Assembly: GCF_002776525.5 (NCBI RefSeq)
Contig: NC_045434.1
Coordinates: 194,625,046-194,689,045 of the forward strand
Direction of reading: 5' to 3'
Origin: Piliocolobus tephrosceles
Lineage: Eukaryota; Chordata; Mammalia; Primates; Cercopithecidae
Length of the DNA: 64,000 bases
A program made the position numbers and the translations under genes. The notes under the pieces are model-generated. The model was not told the DNA's origin. It saw only the letters and a list, made by a program, of their open reading frames with translations, and made no database searches. Below are positions 21,501 through 32,140 of this stretch, piece after piece. How positions within the stretch are numbered: the first letter of the stretch is position 1; each line of letters starts with the position of its first letter.

Positions 21501-21809
21501 GTGGTAACAGGATTGGCCCCCAGGTTGTTTACCCAGGTCCCACCATGCTAGGTACACATAGAAGGTGCTATGTACCTACATTCTAGGGTACACATAGAAG
21601 ATGCTCAGTAAATATTTACCTAATGAATAGACAAAAGCAACATAAAAAGAGCGACATTAAGCATGAGAGAGATTATGAACTATAGACTCCTAGGACCCAG
21701 ATGCATGTTCACGGCTAGGCTCTGCAGGGTTCATCAGTCCAACAGGTTCCAGGTACATTTATGAACCTGCTTCAGGCCACTGCAGATGGGGTAAGAGGAG
21801 CTGCCCGTA

Positions 21810-21985
21810 TGCATGGCCACTCTGTGCCAGGCACATTCCATTATTTCATGTCGTCCTCCTCATACCCTGTGAGGTTCTGTTACTCCCATTTTACAGGTGA
21901 AGCAAGTGAGGCACAGAGGTCAAAAGATCAAAAAGCTTATGAGTGGTGGAGTCAGGATTCAAGCTCAGGGCTGACTCCCTCCCTG
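21810..21985 (-). mobile_element. MIR
   Basis: CCACTCTGTGCCAGGCACATT, CATTTTACAGGTGAAGCAAG and GTGGAGTCAGGATTCAAG. Confidence 0.6.
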
Positions 21986-22179
21986 AGGACAATGTAGGGC
22001 CCGTTCGCGGGTGATGGTGGGGGTCCCTCAGCCTGCCATTCCCCTTGCTCAGACCCTCAGAGTGCCCATGCGGACCACAGGCCACTCTTAAAACCCCTCA
22101 GACCTCTTCTTAATCAACATTTATTAGAATCAAGGACCTGGGTGAGCTCATCCAGTCGTTGGTTTTAAATGTCCTCTCT

Positions 22180-23115
22180 CCACTCCCAGATCACATTTCT
22201 ATCGCCACCTCTTCAAGCTCCAACTTGCCCCTTCCCTGACCACTTTCACTTGATGCCATTCAGCCATCCCAAAGTTAGCAGGTCCAAAACCAGACCTCTG
22301 ACTGATCCCCCAAAGCCTGATCACCCTGCCACTCTTCTCAGTAACCAGCAGCCACAGCCTATCCATTGCGCAGGCCAAAAGCCTTGGAAGCCTCCTGGAT
22401 TCGTCCCTTTCTCTCACAGCCCACATCCACTCTAGCAAATTCTGCATCCAAAATTCATCCGGGACCTGGCACTTTTCACCACCTCACTGCCTCCACCCTG
22501 GCCAAGCCACCATCCTGCCATCAGGGGTTTGTCCTTCCCTCCAAATGGCCTCACTCCTTCCCCACCTGCCCCCATAGCCTGTTCCCTGCACAGCAGACGT
22601 GATGATTCCGTAAAATTTTAAGTCACAGGATTTCATTCTTCTGCACCAAACCCTCCAAATCCAGAGTCCTCAATGATGCCTGCAAGGTCGGACCTCCCCT
22701 CCCACTCTCCTCTTGGGCCTCTCCCTGTGGCCACCTGGCCTCCATGCTCTTCCCCTAACCCACCAAACACATTCCCACCCCCGGCCTTTGACTTGCTCCC
22801 CGAGATACCCACATGGCTCACTCCCTCAATACACTCAGAACTCAAATGGCACCTTATGTGGACACTTCCCCTTCCCACCTATCTCACACAGTACACACCT
22901 CCCAGAGCCGTCGCCCTATCGCCTCACTGTTTTGATTTTCTCCTTAGCCCTTCTCTCAGTACTAGAATTAATTCTACATATTTACTGTCCCTCTTCTGTA
23001 AGATGTCAGGTCCAGGAGAGGGGTGACTTTGTTTTGTACATTTACATATCTCATGAGATTAGAACAGGGCCTGGCCCATGGCACAGACTTAATGCATTTT
23101 GTTGGATAAATAAAG
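22180..23115 (+). mobile_element. L2 fragment (long)
   Basis: CCTGGCCAAGCCACCATCC-type text, then a coding-tail-like stretch, then TCCAGGAGAGGGGTGACTTTG and AACAGGGCCTGGCCCATGGC, as in L2 3' ends. In SMPDL3B intron 7, antisense to the gene. Confidence 0.65.
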
Positions 23116-23652
23116 GAATACTATTTTCCATCTCAACAACCACAAGCTCATCCTACCAGGTGAGGGATTGCTCAAAGAATTAGGGGCTGGAGCCTTGTCT
23201 GTGTATGGAAAAGGTGGACAATGGGCTTGAAGTCAGACTGTGGGAAGCATTGAGTACTAGGCCAAGGAGACACAACTTTATCTTGAAGGCACTGGGGAGC
23301 CATTGAAGGTTTTTGAGCAGGACAGAGACAAGATGAAAGTGGTGCTATAGGAGATTAGTTTCTTCTCTTTTGTGTAGCAGATGGACCATAGCAGGGCAGG
23401 GCCAGAGGCAGGGAGACCAGGTATGAGGCTGTGACAGTCATCCAGGGGAAAAGGAGACTTGGAGAAGCACTGCCCTGACTTGGTGGCAGGTGCCTCCAGG
23501 GTTCTGATCCTGAGCTGGAGAAGGGTGGAAGGAGATCAACCTTCCTGAGGCTCAGTGGTCAGGGGAGGGTGGATAAGCTGAGCGTTAAGGAAGGTGGTGA
23601 TGCATTTAAGCCCCTGCCACCCTCCTCCTCTGGCCTCCACAGGACTCCTGGC

Positions 23653-23786
23653 CTTCAGGCTCAGTGTGGCTCAGTCATATTCAAACACCCGGATGACTGG
23701 ATTGTTAGCCCCATTGATCACGCCGGGTAATGTGGTTTTCCATGGGGTGACTCCAGGTGTGATGAACATGGCGCTTATGGGGGCAC
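23653..23786 (-). pseudogene. SMPDL3B: SMPDL3B exon 7 with in-frame TGA and non-GT donor
   Basis: 134 nt reading APISAMFITPGVTPWKTTLP to ...IRVFEYD, then TGA at 23673-23671, then ATLSLK. Human has Arg (CGA-type codon) at this position (residue 329), so this is a CpG-type transition to stop. The expected exon end AAG is followed by GCCAGG, not GT. Confidence 0.87.
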
Positions 23787-23869
23787 CTGTCAGGAAAGAG
23801 CAGCAGGACAGAGAGGGTCTGGGGAGAGAAGCTGGGACAGAGCTGGCAGTTGCCCTCCAGGTTGAATAC

Positions 23870-24050
23870 CTGCGTCATCATAGAGCATCCGAAAGCTGTC
23901 CGTGTGGTGGTGCCTGAAGAACTGCCCTGCTATGGCGCGACCATGCTTCCAGAGCACCGTCAGGTATTTTTCGTTGAAGCCCTCCTGGAACCATGCCTTG
24001 TTTTGTGTCTTCTCAAAGAACCCTGGGGGCACGTGGCCAACAATGTACAC
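23870..24050 (-). pseudogene. SMPDL3B: SMPDL3B exon 6 (GHVPPG and histidine motif)
   Basis: 181 nt, open in the ancestral frame: VYIVGHVPPGFFEKTQNKAW to ...FRMLYDDA plus G. The GHVPPG motif is intact. The second histidine motif reads FRHHHTDSF where the family has FGHHHTDSF, a non-conservative change beside the metal ligands. WKHGRAIAG also differs from the human residues. Splice sites TTGTAG and GCAG/GTATTC are usable. Confidence 0.87.
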
Positions 24051-24269
24051 CTACAAGGGAGGGGTTCCCAGAAGAGGCTCACAGATGCCCTCTCCAGCCC
24101 CTCATTTCTACTTCTCAAAACCTGCAAATTGCCCCAAAGGCAGGTAGATGGGCCCAAATGTATCTCCTCCCTGAAGGCCTCCCGGCTTCCATCTCCCAGG
24201 CAGACAGACGCAGGCATTCTCCCTGTGCCCTGCAATGAATGCACCACATACCTTCCCACCTCTGTGCCT

Positions 24270-24420
24270 GCCACCTGGCGTACCCTTTTCCTTTTCACTT
24301 CTGTAAACCCTCCCCATACTTCAAAACCTAACTCAAAGAGCACCTCCTCCATGAAACCTTCCTAATCCTTCCAAGACTACTCTTCTCTTGGAGAGCTTGA
24401 ACACTGCAACGAAACCATTC
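24270..24420 (+). mobile_element. L2 fragment
   Basis: CAAAACCTAACTCAAAGAGC and CCTCCATGAAACCTTCCTAA resemble the L2 3' region. Confidence 0.5.
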
Positions 24421-24529
24421 TTGCATGGTTGTGTGGCATATGCTACACAGTAATGTGCATTCGTTTCTTACATTCCTTGAGTCACTCAGCTGACAACACC
24501 TGGGCACTTGGCCACCATGGCAGGAGTAG

Positions 24530-24640
24530 AACAGGGGACAGGGTTAACTCTATGGGTTTTGGAGTCAGACTGCAGTTTAGACACCAGCTGTGTGTCACCT
24601 CTCTGAGCTGCTGTTTTCTCATCCAGAATAACACCTAGCT
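24530..24640 (+). mobile_element. MIR
   Basis: TTTTGGAGTCAGACTGCAG, CAGCTGTGTGTCACCTCTC. Confidence 0.55.
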
Positions 24641-24939
24641 GGTGGAGTTTTGACAATGATGGACTCGTTACTGAGCCAGGGTTTCCATAGTTCTGCTACC
24701 TGAGATCATCTGTATCATGTCCTAAACAACGTGCCCAATGTTGACATACTGCGTGCTCATGGGCACCAGCTGTGAGATCCTCTTGGGATGGGCTAGTCAG
24801 TGCGAGGACTTGGGCAAATGAGACACTGAGCCAGTCCTTGAGGAGCTGTCAGGCCAGCAGACTAGCTGGACACACTCAAGGGCAGGGCATCCCCTGGAGG
24901 TCTGGCACACAGTCCTGGCTGCAGCTGCACATGTGGTAG

Positions 24940-25110
24940 GAGTAGAAACAGCACTGGACTTGGAGTCTGGAGACTGGTCTTCTGGTCTGGGCTTCATCAC
25001 TTATTATGTGACTTGGGACTGTCACCACTCTTTATGAGCCTCAGGGTCCTCATCTGCAGTGGGCTCCGGATCCCAGCACACAGGGCTGTGGTGAGGATGG
25101 AAGAAGCCCT
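24940..25110 (+). mobile_element. MIR
   Basis: GCACTGGACTTGGAGTCTGG, CACTTATTATGTGACTTGGG and GAGCCTCAGGGTCCTCATC. Confidence 0.6.
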
Positions 25111-25242
25111 CTGCTGGTGCTAGGCTGATGAAGGACCCTCTGGGATGTGGGCACTTTGGGTGGGTGGGTGAGCTTGTGCCAAGCGGGAGACTTGTGCAGA
25201 AAATAACCCTAGATGAGAAAAGAAAGAAGCAGGACCTCTTAC

Positions 25243-25413
25243 CATGTCCCCAGCTTTGGAGGCATTGGTCAGCACGTCTTCCAGCCACTGGAATTGCTGG
25301 CCAGGGTCCACCATGTCTGCTGTCAGCTCATTGCTGGTAGTACAGATTGGTGTTGAGCACCACAATTTGCCCAGCCCTGCTGGGACCTGGCAGCTTCTCA
25401 GAGTAGAAGGCAC
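25243..25413 (-). pseudogene. SMPDL3B: SMPDL3B exon 5 with 2-nt deletion
   Basis: Reading continues AFYSEKLPGPSRAGQIVVLN to TNLYY and then QQ-stop. Two bases are missing after the second Tyr codon (near 25336-25340). The ancestral frame resumes downstream as TSNELTADMVDPGQQFQWLE to ...KAGDM, then donor ATG/GTAAGA. The exon is 171 nt where the human protein implies 173. Confidence 0.88.
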
Positions 25414-25557
25414 CTGTCACAGCCAGGGACAATATGAAGGAGGCCCCCACCTCTGGCCAGACAGGCTTCTGCCCCTTCCACTTCACGGTCCCACTTTCTT
25501 TTTCCCTTGCATCTTCCCCTCCCATCTTTCCCATGGGTGGGACCTCAGTCTGGAAGG

Positions 25558-25700
25558 TCAGAGGTTCTGGAGCCAGGAGGCCTGGATTGAAATCCTGGCT
25601 CTGGAACTCATTCGCTGTGCAACTTGGGAAAGTGACTTCACCTCTCTATACTTCGGTTTCCTTATCTGTATAGTGAGAATAACAGTGATGTGTGTTTGCC
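25558..25700 (+). mobile_element. MIR
   Basis: GGATTGAAATCCTGGCTCTG keeps a B-box-like segment. CTGTGCAACTTGGGAAAGTG follows. Confidence 0.65.
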
Positions 25701-26204
25701 CATCCAGATCCACTGTCCACCCTTCACCGCTCAGCTGTCTTTTCCAAGAGCTGATCTACGTGGATTAAATCAACAGGCCTCTGTGCCACAGGCTTCTGGT
25801 TGGCTTTGACCACTGGGGAGTCCCAATAGCAGGAGACTGAGGAAAGGGAAGAGTAGGGTCAAAGTCACCTTGGGCTGGCTGTGTTTCTGGACCAGTCATT
25901 CTCAACCAGATGCTTCTGGCCCCAGGGAACACTGGGCAATGTCTGAGACATTTCTGGTTGTCACAACTGGGGGTGTTCTTGAGGGTATCACTCTAGTGGG
26001 TGTTTGCAACATTCTGCAACACACGTGGCAGTCCTCTGCGACAGAATCATCCAGCCCATGGTGTCAGTGGTGGCAAGGTTCACACCTGCTGGAAGTGAAA
26101 CCCCTCCTTCCAAGGGCTGTTGTGAAGTGTCTAGGACCAGGCTGAGGGTAGTGCCTGGCACACAGTAAAGGCTCAATAAACATGAAATTAGGAGCATCAT
26201 GAGT

Positions 26205-26390
26205 GCCATGGGGTTTAGAGCAAGGGCTTTGGAGTTAGTTCTGGATTCTGCTCCCAAGACTGCCTTTTCTAAGCTATATGACCCTGGCTTCCTTATCTGT
26301 AAATTGGAGATAAAATCAGTACTTATTTCAAGGGGTCGTTGTAAACACGAAGATCAGACCCTGGCATACAGTAAGTGCTCCTGATAGGAG
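26205..26390 (+). mobile_element. MIR beside SMPDL3B exon 4
   Basis: GAGCAAGGGCTTTGGAGTTAG, GCTTCCTTATCTGTAAATTG and CATACAGTAAGTGCTC. It ends about 20 bp from the exon 4 donor. Confidence 0.6.
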
Positions 26391-26406
26391 CAGATGGTGT
26401 TGCTAC

Positions 26407-26550
26407 CTTTTTTGAAGAGAGCAATGGACTCGTTACTAAGCCAGGATTTCCATAGTTTTGCTATCTGATTGTCGATCTTGTTAATTCCAGCTGGGAACTG
26501 GTTTTTGGGGTGAAAGTCATGATTTCCCAAAGCAGCATAGACTTTAGTAT
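26407..26550 (-). pseudogene. SMPDL3B: SMPDL3B exon 4 (GNHD motif)
   Basis: 144 nt encoding TKVYAALGNHDFHPKNQFPA through ...NESIALFKK. The GNHD motif is intact. The acceptor CTTGCTTCCCAG is strong. The donor AAAG/GTAGCA departs from consensus at +4 and +5. The exon is open, in phase with exons 3 and 5. Confidence 0.87.
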
Positions 26551-27234
26551 CTGGGAAGCAAGAGTGAAACATCAAAATATATATGCAAAAGCACTCGGGG
26601 GAGTTAATCATTTTCTGTTGGCCACTGGCCATCAGAGCTCAAGGGGAAGAGCGATAGCACAGATGAGGAGAAGACGCAGATAGGAAACCCACATTTGATA
26701 GAATCTGACTGAACTTTGCTTAGGCTTTGGGAGGAAGAGCAGTGACTGCTTTCATCGCAGTCCCTAAACCCATTCCCAGCAGGAAGTTTCCTGGTTAGAA
26801 GGAAAGCAGCGGATGATGAGAAGGGGAGAACTAGGTCTAAATGATTCCGATCACTGTCAGCCACTTGGTTATTTAGTGTTCCCAATTCCTGTTGATTCCA
26901 GATCCATCTTACTGTTAGGGAAAGGGTCTGCTTCACTCTGGGAGGCCTTAGGAGTTTCACTCATCCATGCAGTCAGCAAATGTTTTATTGAGCACCTACT
27001 ATGAGCCAATGCACAGAGCTGGAAACCAGGCTTCCAGCCCGAGGTCCTGTAGTTCAATAGGGTTGACAGGTATTGAGTAGAGGTGTAAGGGATGTCACAA
27101 AAAGGGAATGGCCACTTGCTATGGGAGTAATAACAGAGGGTAGGAGTGGGTTTGGGGAGGCCTCCCTGAGGAAGGGGCCTCTGAATGAGGCCTGGAGGTG
27201 TAGGGGAACCCATTAGACTCATTTCCTCCACATG

Positions 27235-27310
27235 AACAGCCTCATTTCTGTTTTTATTTTATGCTCAGTGTCTGGTACCTAATCGGTGCTCAATAAATAT
27301 TTGGCACTCA
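27235..27310 (+). mobile_element. L2 3' tail
   Basis: TGTCTGGTACCTAATCGGTGC then TCAATAAATATTTGGC. Confidence 0.5.
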
Positions 27311-27669
27311 ACAAAAACAACTCTTGGACTCAGAACAGGGCCGGGCCCTTATATGAGCTTGGTCTATCACAGGGAGTGACCTGGAACAAATGAGGGAGGC
27401 TGGAGTCTCCCATTCCGGTTGGGAGATATCTCTAACACACCCTTTGCCTTGTACAGCCTACAGGACCTGGAAATGCTGAGAACTCTGCCAAAGTAGGAGG
27501 TTGTGAAATGCATCACTGTAACTGCCTGGAAAAACCTCACCTCTCTAAAGTAAATGCCAGCAGCCATTAAGAATCCATTTAAGAAAAAAAAAAAAAAAAA
27601 AAAATCCCTGAATCCCAAGGGCATTTGAGAAGGGAGGGACTCACTCCTGTGTTTTCACTGCTTCTGTGT

Positions 27670-27800
27670 GCCCAGCTCCCTGCAAACATAAGCTCCACGG
27701 GGGTGCGACCTGGTGTCTTGTTCATTGCCATGTCTTCTACTCCTGGAATGGTGTCTCCACCATAGTCGATGCTCAATAACTACTAGTTGATTGACTAAAT
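27670..27800 (+). mobile_element. L2 3' end
   Basis: CATAAGCTCCACGGGGGTGC, TGTCTTGTTCATTGCCATG and GATGCTCAATAACTACTAG. Confidence 0.6.
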
Positions 27801-27935
27801 GAGGGAACGAATTACCTTATTTAATCCTCATAACAACCCTATGGACGGGTACCATTACTTTCCTTTTTCACAGGCAGCAGACTGGGTCTTTATGAGATTA
27901 CCCAGCTAAACCATAGCAGAGCTAGAACTGGGCCC
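27800..27935 (-). mobile_element. MIR
   Basis: CCTTATTTAATCCTCATAAC, AACCCTATGGACGGGTACC and AGCAGAGCTAGAACTGGG. Confidence 0.6.
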
Positions 27936-27940
27936 TACAT

Positions 27941-28217
27941 GACAGGGTCTTGCTTTGCCGCCCAGGCGGCAGTGGCACAATCATAGCTCATTGTAACCTC
28001 AAATTCCTGGGCTCAAGTGATCCTCCTGCCTCAGCTTCCCAAGTAGCTAAGAGTATAGATACACACCACCATACATGGCTAATTTTTTTTATTTTTTGTA
28101 GAAGCAGGGTCTTACTATGTTGCCCAGGCCAGTCTCAAACTCCTGACCTCAAGCGATCCTCCAGCCTCAGCTTCTCAAAGTGCTGGGTTTACCGGCATAT
28201 GATCACTGCACCTGGCC
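27941..28217 (-). mobile_element. AluJ, antisense
   Basis: GACAGGGTCTTGCTTTGCCG to GCACCTGGCCC, with old-type GGCTCAAGTGATCC. Confidence 0.88.
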
Positions 28218-28329
28218 CAGGGCCCTGGATTTGTTTGCTTTGCATGCCTGTGTTGTCAGCCACTTGGCTGTGCTGACGAGCGGGGACCAGTGTTCACGGC
28301 CGACTCTGGTGGGTAAAGTTGAACACAGC

Positions 28330-28450
28330 AGGAAGAACATGTGATGTGGAACCCTGAATATCGAGTTTCAGTCCCTTCGTCTTCTTAGGCCACTTACTGG
28401 ACCTCTCTGTCCTTCGATTTAATTATCTATAAAATGGGAGTGTTCTGCTT
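28330..28450 (+). mobile_element. MIR
   Basis: GGCCACTTACTGGACCTCTC and ATTATCTATAAAATGGGAG. Confidence 0.55.
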
Positions 28451-28718
28451 GACTTGTGTTTTTAGAATTCTCAGTTAGATAATGCCTTCATTTCATCTCT
28501 TCCCATTTGTTCTCATAGCACCATCTCTAAAAGTGAGGTGTGGCCATGAGAAAGTGCTGTGTCAGATTATAATTGGTAGCTGTTTTTTCTTAGTTATACA
28601 AAATGATGCATCTTTCAGTCAATGGCATCTTGGATATTAGGAAATTCAATAAATGTGCAAGTGTGGTAGAAACTACAAAACTTATAATTTACATTTGTGT
28701 GTTAAATCATAGTCAATA

Positions 28719-28850
28719 GGCCAGACATGGTGGCTCATGCCTGTAATCCCTACACTTTGGGAAGCTGAGGGAGAGAATTACTTGAGCCCAGGAGTTCAAG
28801 ACCAGCCTACGCAACACAGCAAGACCCCTATCTCTACAAAAATTGAAAAC
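28719..28850 (+). mobile_element. AluJ left part, split by a younger Alu
   Basis: GGCCAGACATGGTGGCTC to ATCTCTACAAAAATTGAAAA. Its right part resumes at about 29161 (AATTAGCAGGGCGTGGTGG) and ends near 29315. Confidence 0.83.
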
Positions 28851-29160
28851 AGGCCAGGCGCAGTGGCTTATGCCTGTAATCCCAGCACTTTGGGAGGCCA
28901 AGGTGTGTGGATCACTTGAGGTCAGGACTTTGAGACCAGCCTGGCCAACATAGTGAAACACCATCTCTACTAAAAATACAAAAATTAGCGGGCCGTGGTG
29001 GCGGACGCCTGTAGTCCAGCTACTTGGGAGGCTGAGGCAAGAGAATCACTTGAACCCGTGGGGGTGGAGGTTGCAGTGAGCCAAGATCACACGACTGCAC
29101 TTTAGCCTGGGTGACACAGCAAGACTCAGTCTTAAAAAATAAATAAATAAATAAAAATGA
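28851..29160 (+). mobile_element. AluS nested in AluJ
   Basis: GGCCAGGCGCAGTGGCTT through a tail of AAATAAATAAATAAATAAAA plus AATG repeats. Confidence 0.85.
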
Positions 29161-29315
29161 AAATGAAAATAATTAGCAGGGCGTGGTGGCATGTGCCTCT
29201 AATCCCAACTACGTAAGAGAGTGAGATGGAAGGATTGCTTGAGCCTGGGAGATGAAGGCAGCAGTGACCCTTGATCGTGCCACTGCACTCCAGCATGGGT
29301 GACAAAAAACAAAAG
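29161..29315 (+). mobile_element. AluJ right part
   Basis: Continues the element begun at 28719: middle linker, right monomer and GGGTGACAAAAAAC tail. Confidence 0.78.
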
Positions 29316-30627
29316 TCAGGGAAGCATTTTCTTACCCAATATTTGACTTGTGTTCCAGAAGTCCTATGTGAAGCAAAGAAGAAGTACTCCCAGTTGGATC
29401 TGAGTTTGAGTCCCTCCCTAGGAACTGACTAGCTTGGAGCCACAGGTTCCTTTTCTATACATTGGGAATAATGGTGCCTGCTGTTGGGGTCGGAGGAATG
29501 TCCTGGTTTGACCCTAACTAGTGACCCCTGCTGGAAGACAAAGGAAACCAAGCAGCCTGACTTGGGTTGGGCTGGGTTAGGTAAGCTGGAAGCATCCAGG
29601 CATCTCTTTGCCTAGATTGACTTGTGTTAAGGGAAGGAAGCAGCGGGAACAGACAGTAACGGCAGTGCCCACACCAGGATTTGGACCCCTTAAGTAAATG
29701 TGACCTTCACTAGTTTGCTTAACCCTAAGGCTCACCTCCCTCCTCAGTAAAACTGAGGTCACAGCACCTCCCCCAAGGCTTATGGTGACAGTGACGGAGC
29801 TAAGGCTTGACAATTCTTAGAGCCAGCCTGACCCTTCACACCTGACACAGAGTGACTGCTGCTAGTGCTGTTACTTATTTTGATTATTACTCCATATCTG
29901 TGTCCTGGGAGCGTATGATGAAGATCTGTAGAGGGGGCAGATGTACTGGAACCCAAAAAAGGTGGGCTGGGGGCTGTAGGCTGCTTTCTCAGGTGCCCAG
30001 TTGGCAGCCTGGCAGCCTGATTTAGGCTCCAGGATGTTGTTTTCAGTGCAGACTGCTTTAAAACATTCGCAAGGGCCATTAGATGGGGCACACAGACCTT
30101 ATTCACCCTACACTGTCCTGTAGGGCTGCTGCCTCACTCACCCCCAGTCCCTGCCTGCTCTGCCAGGCTCTGAAGTCCTTGGAATCAACAGGAAACAGCA
30201 CCTTGGCTGGAAATCAGCATTTCCCAGAGACCCTGGCAGTCAGGACAGTTTGAGGGTGATGGACGCCAACTCCAGAGCAGGACACATGGGCTGTGTGTGA
30301 GACTCACCCAGAGATGACACCTGTGTGCAACTTTAGACACCTGGAGAAGCTTTCATGGGTCTGGTGATAGGCAGGAGCAGAAGATAGTGAAATGCAGGGC
30401 ATTTCCTTTGATAGGATTCTGTGTGTATCCACAGGCCCATGGGCTTGCATGTTGCCTTCTGGCTTGTTAGGAAGGTGAGAAATGGTCACCATGAAGACCT
30501 GGCCAACAGCCATCGCTGTCCATGGATGAAGGTCAGCCAGGACACTCGCTGCTGCTGTTGTCCCACTGTGCTAGACAGTGCCTGGAGTTCAGAGAACACT
30601 GTGGAGGGACTGATGGCACAGTCTTAC

Positions 30628-30725
30628 CTAGAAAGACCTCTCTGATGAGCTTGGTCAGGCATTTCACAATTTCCAGTACAGCTGCCTCTCCAAGTTTCTC
30701 ATCGGGCACGTGAGGCATGTCATCA
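30628..30725 (-). pseudogene. SMPDL3B: SMPDL3B exon 3
   Basis: 98 nt completing the GDD metal motif (TG/DDMPHVPDEKLGEAAVL...) and ending ...LIREVFL plus G, where human has REVFP as I recall. Donor CTAG/GTAAGA is good. The acceptor is TTTCGTAG, preceded by a purine-interrupted tract (GGCTTGGTGGTGTTTCGTAG), which looks weak. Confidence 0.85.
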
Positions 30726-30899
30726 CTACGAAACACCACCAAGCCAATTTGGGGCAGGCAACTCAGGAAGGGCAGAAGAAAAGGAAGGGACAGTTCTGCA
30801 GTGAGAGGAAAACCTGTGGACCTGGGCCTCAGATGTCCCCTTACGGGGGAATGGCCAGGCTAGAGTGGAGTCAGATGGGACAGAGCTGAGAGTAGGCTT

Positions 30900-31090
30900 C
30901 ACCATTTTCCTGCTATCGGTCCCTTGACTGGTTGTTTAACCTCTCTGAGCCTCTATTAACTCATCTGTAATGCTGGGATAATACAGTTCTTACAGAGTGC
31001 TTGTTAGGTATCCATCAAGGAGGAAAATTATATACATAATGTAGTACAGTAAGAGTAGCTGCTAGGTTGTAATTAATATTATTATTTAGA
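30900..31090 (+). mobile_element. MIR
   Basis: GTTTAACCTCTCTGAGCCTC and ACTCATCTGTAATGCTGGG. Confidence 0.55.
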
Positions 31091-31454
31091 GAGGAAAGCT
31101 CTGGAGTTCCAGTCCCATCTGCAAACCCCAAGAGAGCTCAGGGTTGAGAAGCCATCTCTGAATTATGTTCCTTTCCCGAAGAGTTCAAAGGAGTTTGAAG
31201 CTGGCTTCAGAGTCTAGGGTTCAGATGTTTTCCAGGGCAGGTACTGATTCTGCCCCGGGACCATCGTGCCCCCCACGCCATGAATCTAAATTCTTGGGTC
31301 CACCTTAGAAATGCTCTGCAAGGGGAGGAAAACGGTGGCAGGTGGGGTGTAGGGATGGGGAGACGTCCAGACAATCAAAATTCTGAGGCCTCTGCTGCCC
31401 AGGTCCTCCCCCAGTGAAACTAATTAGCATAGTAATTAATATTGATACTGCTGC

Positions 31455-31740
31455 TAGAAGCTCACGCTGGCTGACTTTCCGCCAGGTACTTTCTGTGTGT
31501 TGTTGCCATAGCCACTAATTTTTTCCCCACTATGACACTGCAATGTAAATTCTATTGTTAGATTTTATTGTTTGACAGATAAAGAAACCAAGACACAGAA
31601 AAGTTAAGAATTGTGCCTATCCTAAATCAAGCACCAGAAACAGGGGAGAAAAAATTTGTGCCTAAGTGTACACCACTAGAAAGTGGTGGGGCCAAGATTT
31701 GAACCCAATCAGCCTGGCCCCAGAGTCTATGCTCACAGCC
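31455..31740 (-). mobile_element. MIR
   Basis: GATAAAGAAACCAAGACACAG, GTGGGGCCAAGATTTGAACCC and CAGAGTCTATGCTCACAGCC. Confidence 0.6.
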
Positions 31741-31936
31741 GTAGCCTCCTATAGTGTCTCTGATACCCACATGAGGGCAGCAAGAGGGGCTGTTTTGCCC
31801 TGACAACTCCCTGGGGACAGGCCAGAAACCCAAAGACAGAGGGACAAAATTTCACATTTTTTATTTCTAGATTGGATAATCTAATTCTCTCTGATAAAAA
31901 ACACACCAGGTGCATTTTTAATTTTTTTAGGTGCTT

Positions 31937-32074
31937 TTTTTTTTTTTTTTTTTTTTTTTGGAGACAGAGTGTCACTCTCTCGCCCAGGCTGGAGTGCAGT
32001 GGTGGGAACTTGGCTCACTGCAACCTCCGTCTCCCAGGTTCAAGCGATTCTCCTGCCTCAGCCTCCTGAGTAGC
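31937..32074 (-). mobile_element. Antisense Alu fragment with T29 tract
   Basis: Right monomer only, from a long pure T run to CAGCCTCCTGAGTAGC, where it stops abruptly. Confidence 0.8.
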
Positions 32075-32140
32075 AAAACACTCCTAATTTCTAATGGCCA
32101 TCCTCAAAGGGACTGCAGCTCTCTTAGAAGTCAAATTTCA

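Larger units (their letters stand above)
21178..23652 (-). other. SMPDL3B: SMPDL3B intron 7
   Basis: 2.5 kb. It holds MIR fragments, a 12-bp-unit tandem repeat (21424-21500), a short duplicated block (TACACATAGAAG near 21551 and 21591) and a long sense-strand L2 fragment (22180-23115). Confidence 0.75.
26551..30627 (-). other. SMPDL3B: SMPDL3B intron 3
   Basis: 4.1 kb. It holds L2 tails (27235-27310, 27670-27800), MIR fragments, an antisense AluJ (27941-28217) and a nested sense Alu complex (28719-29315). The 29315-30600 part is unique apart from a short MIR. Confidence 0.75.

Noticed and set aside
22713..23183. 156-codon plus-strand frame in SMPDL3B intron 7
   Set aside because: It lies within an L2 fragment and does not resemble a conserved protein.
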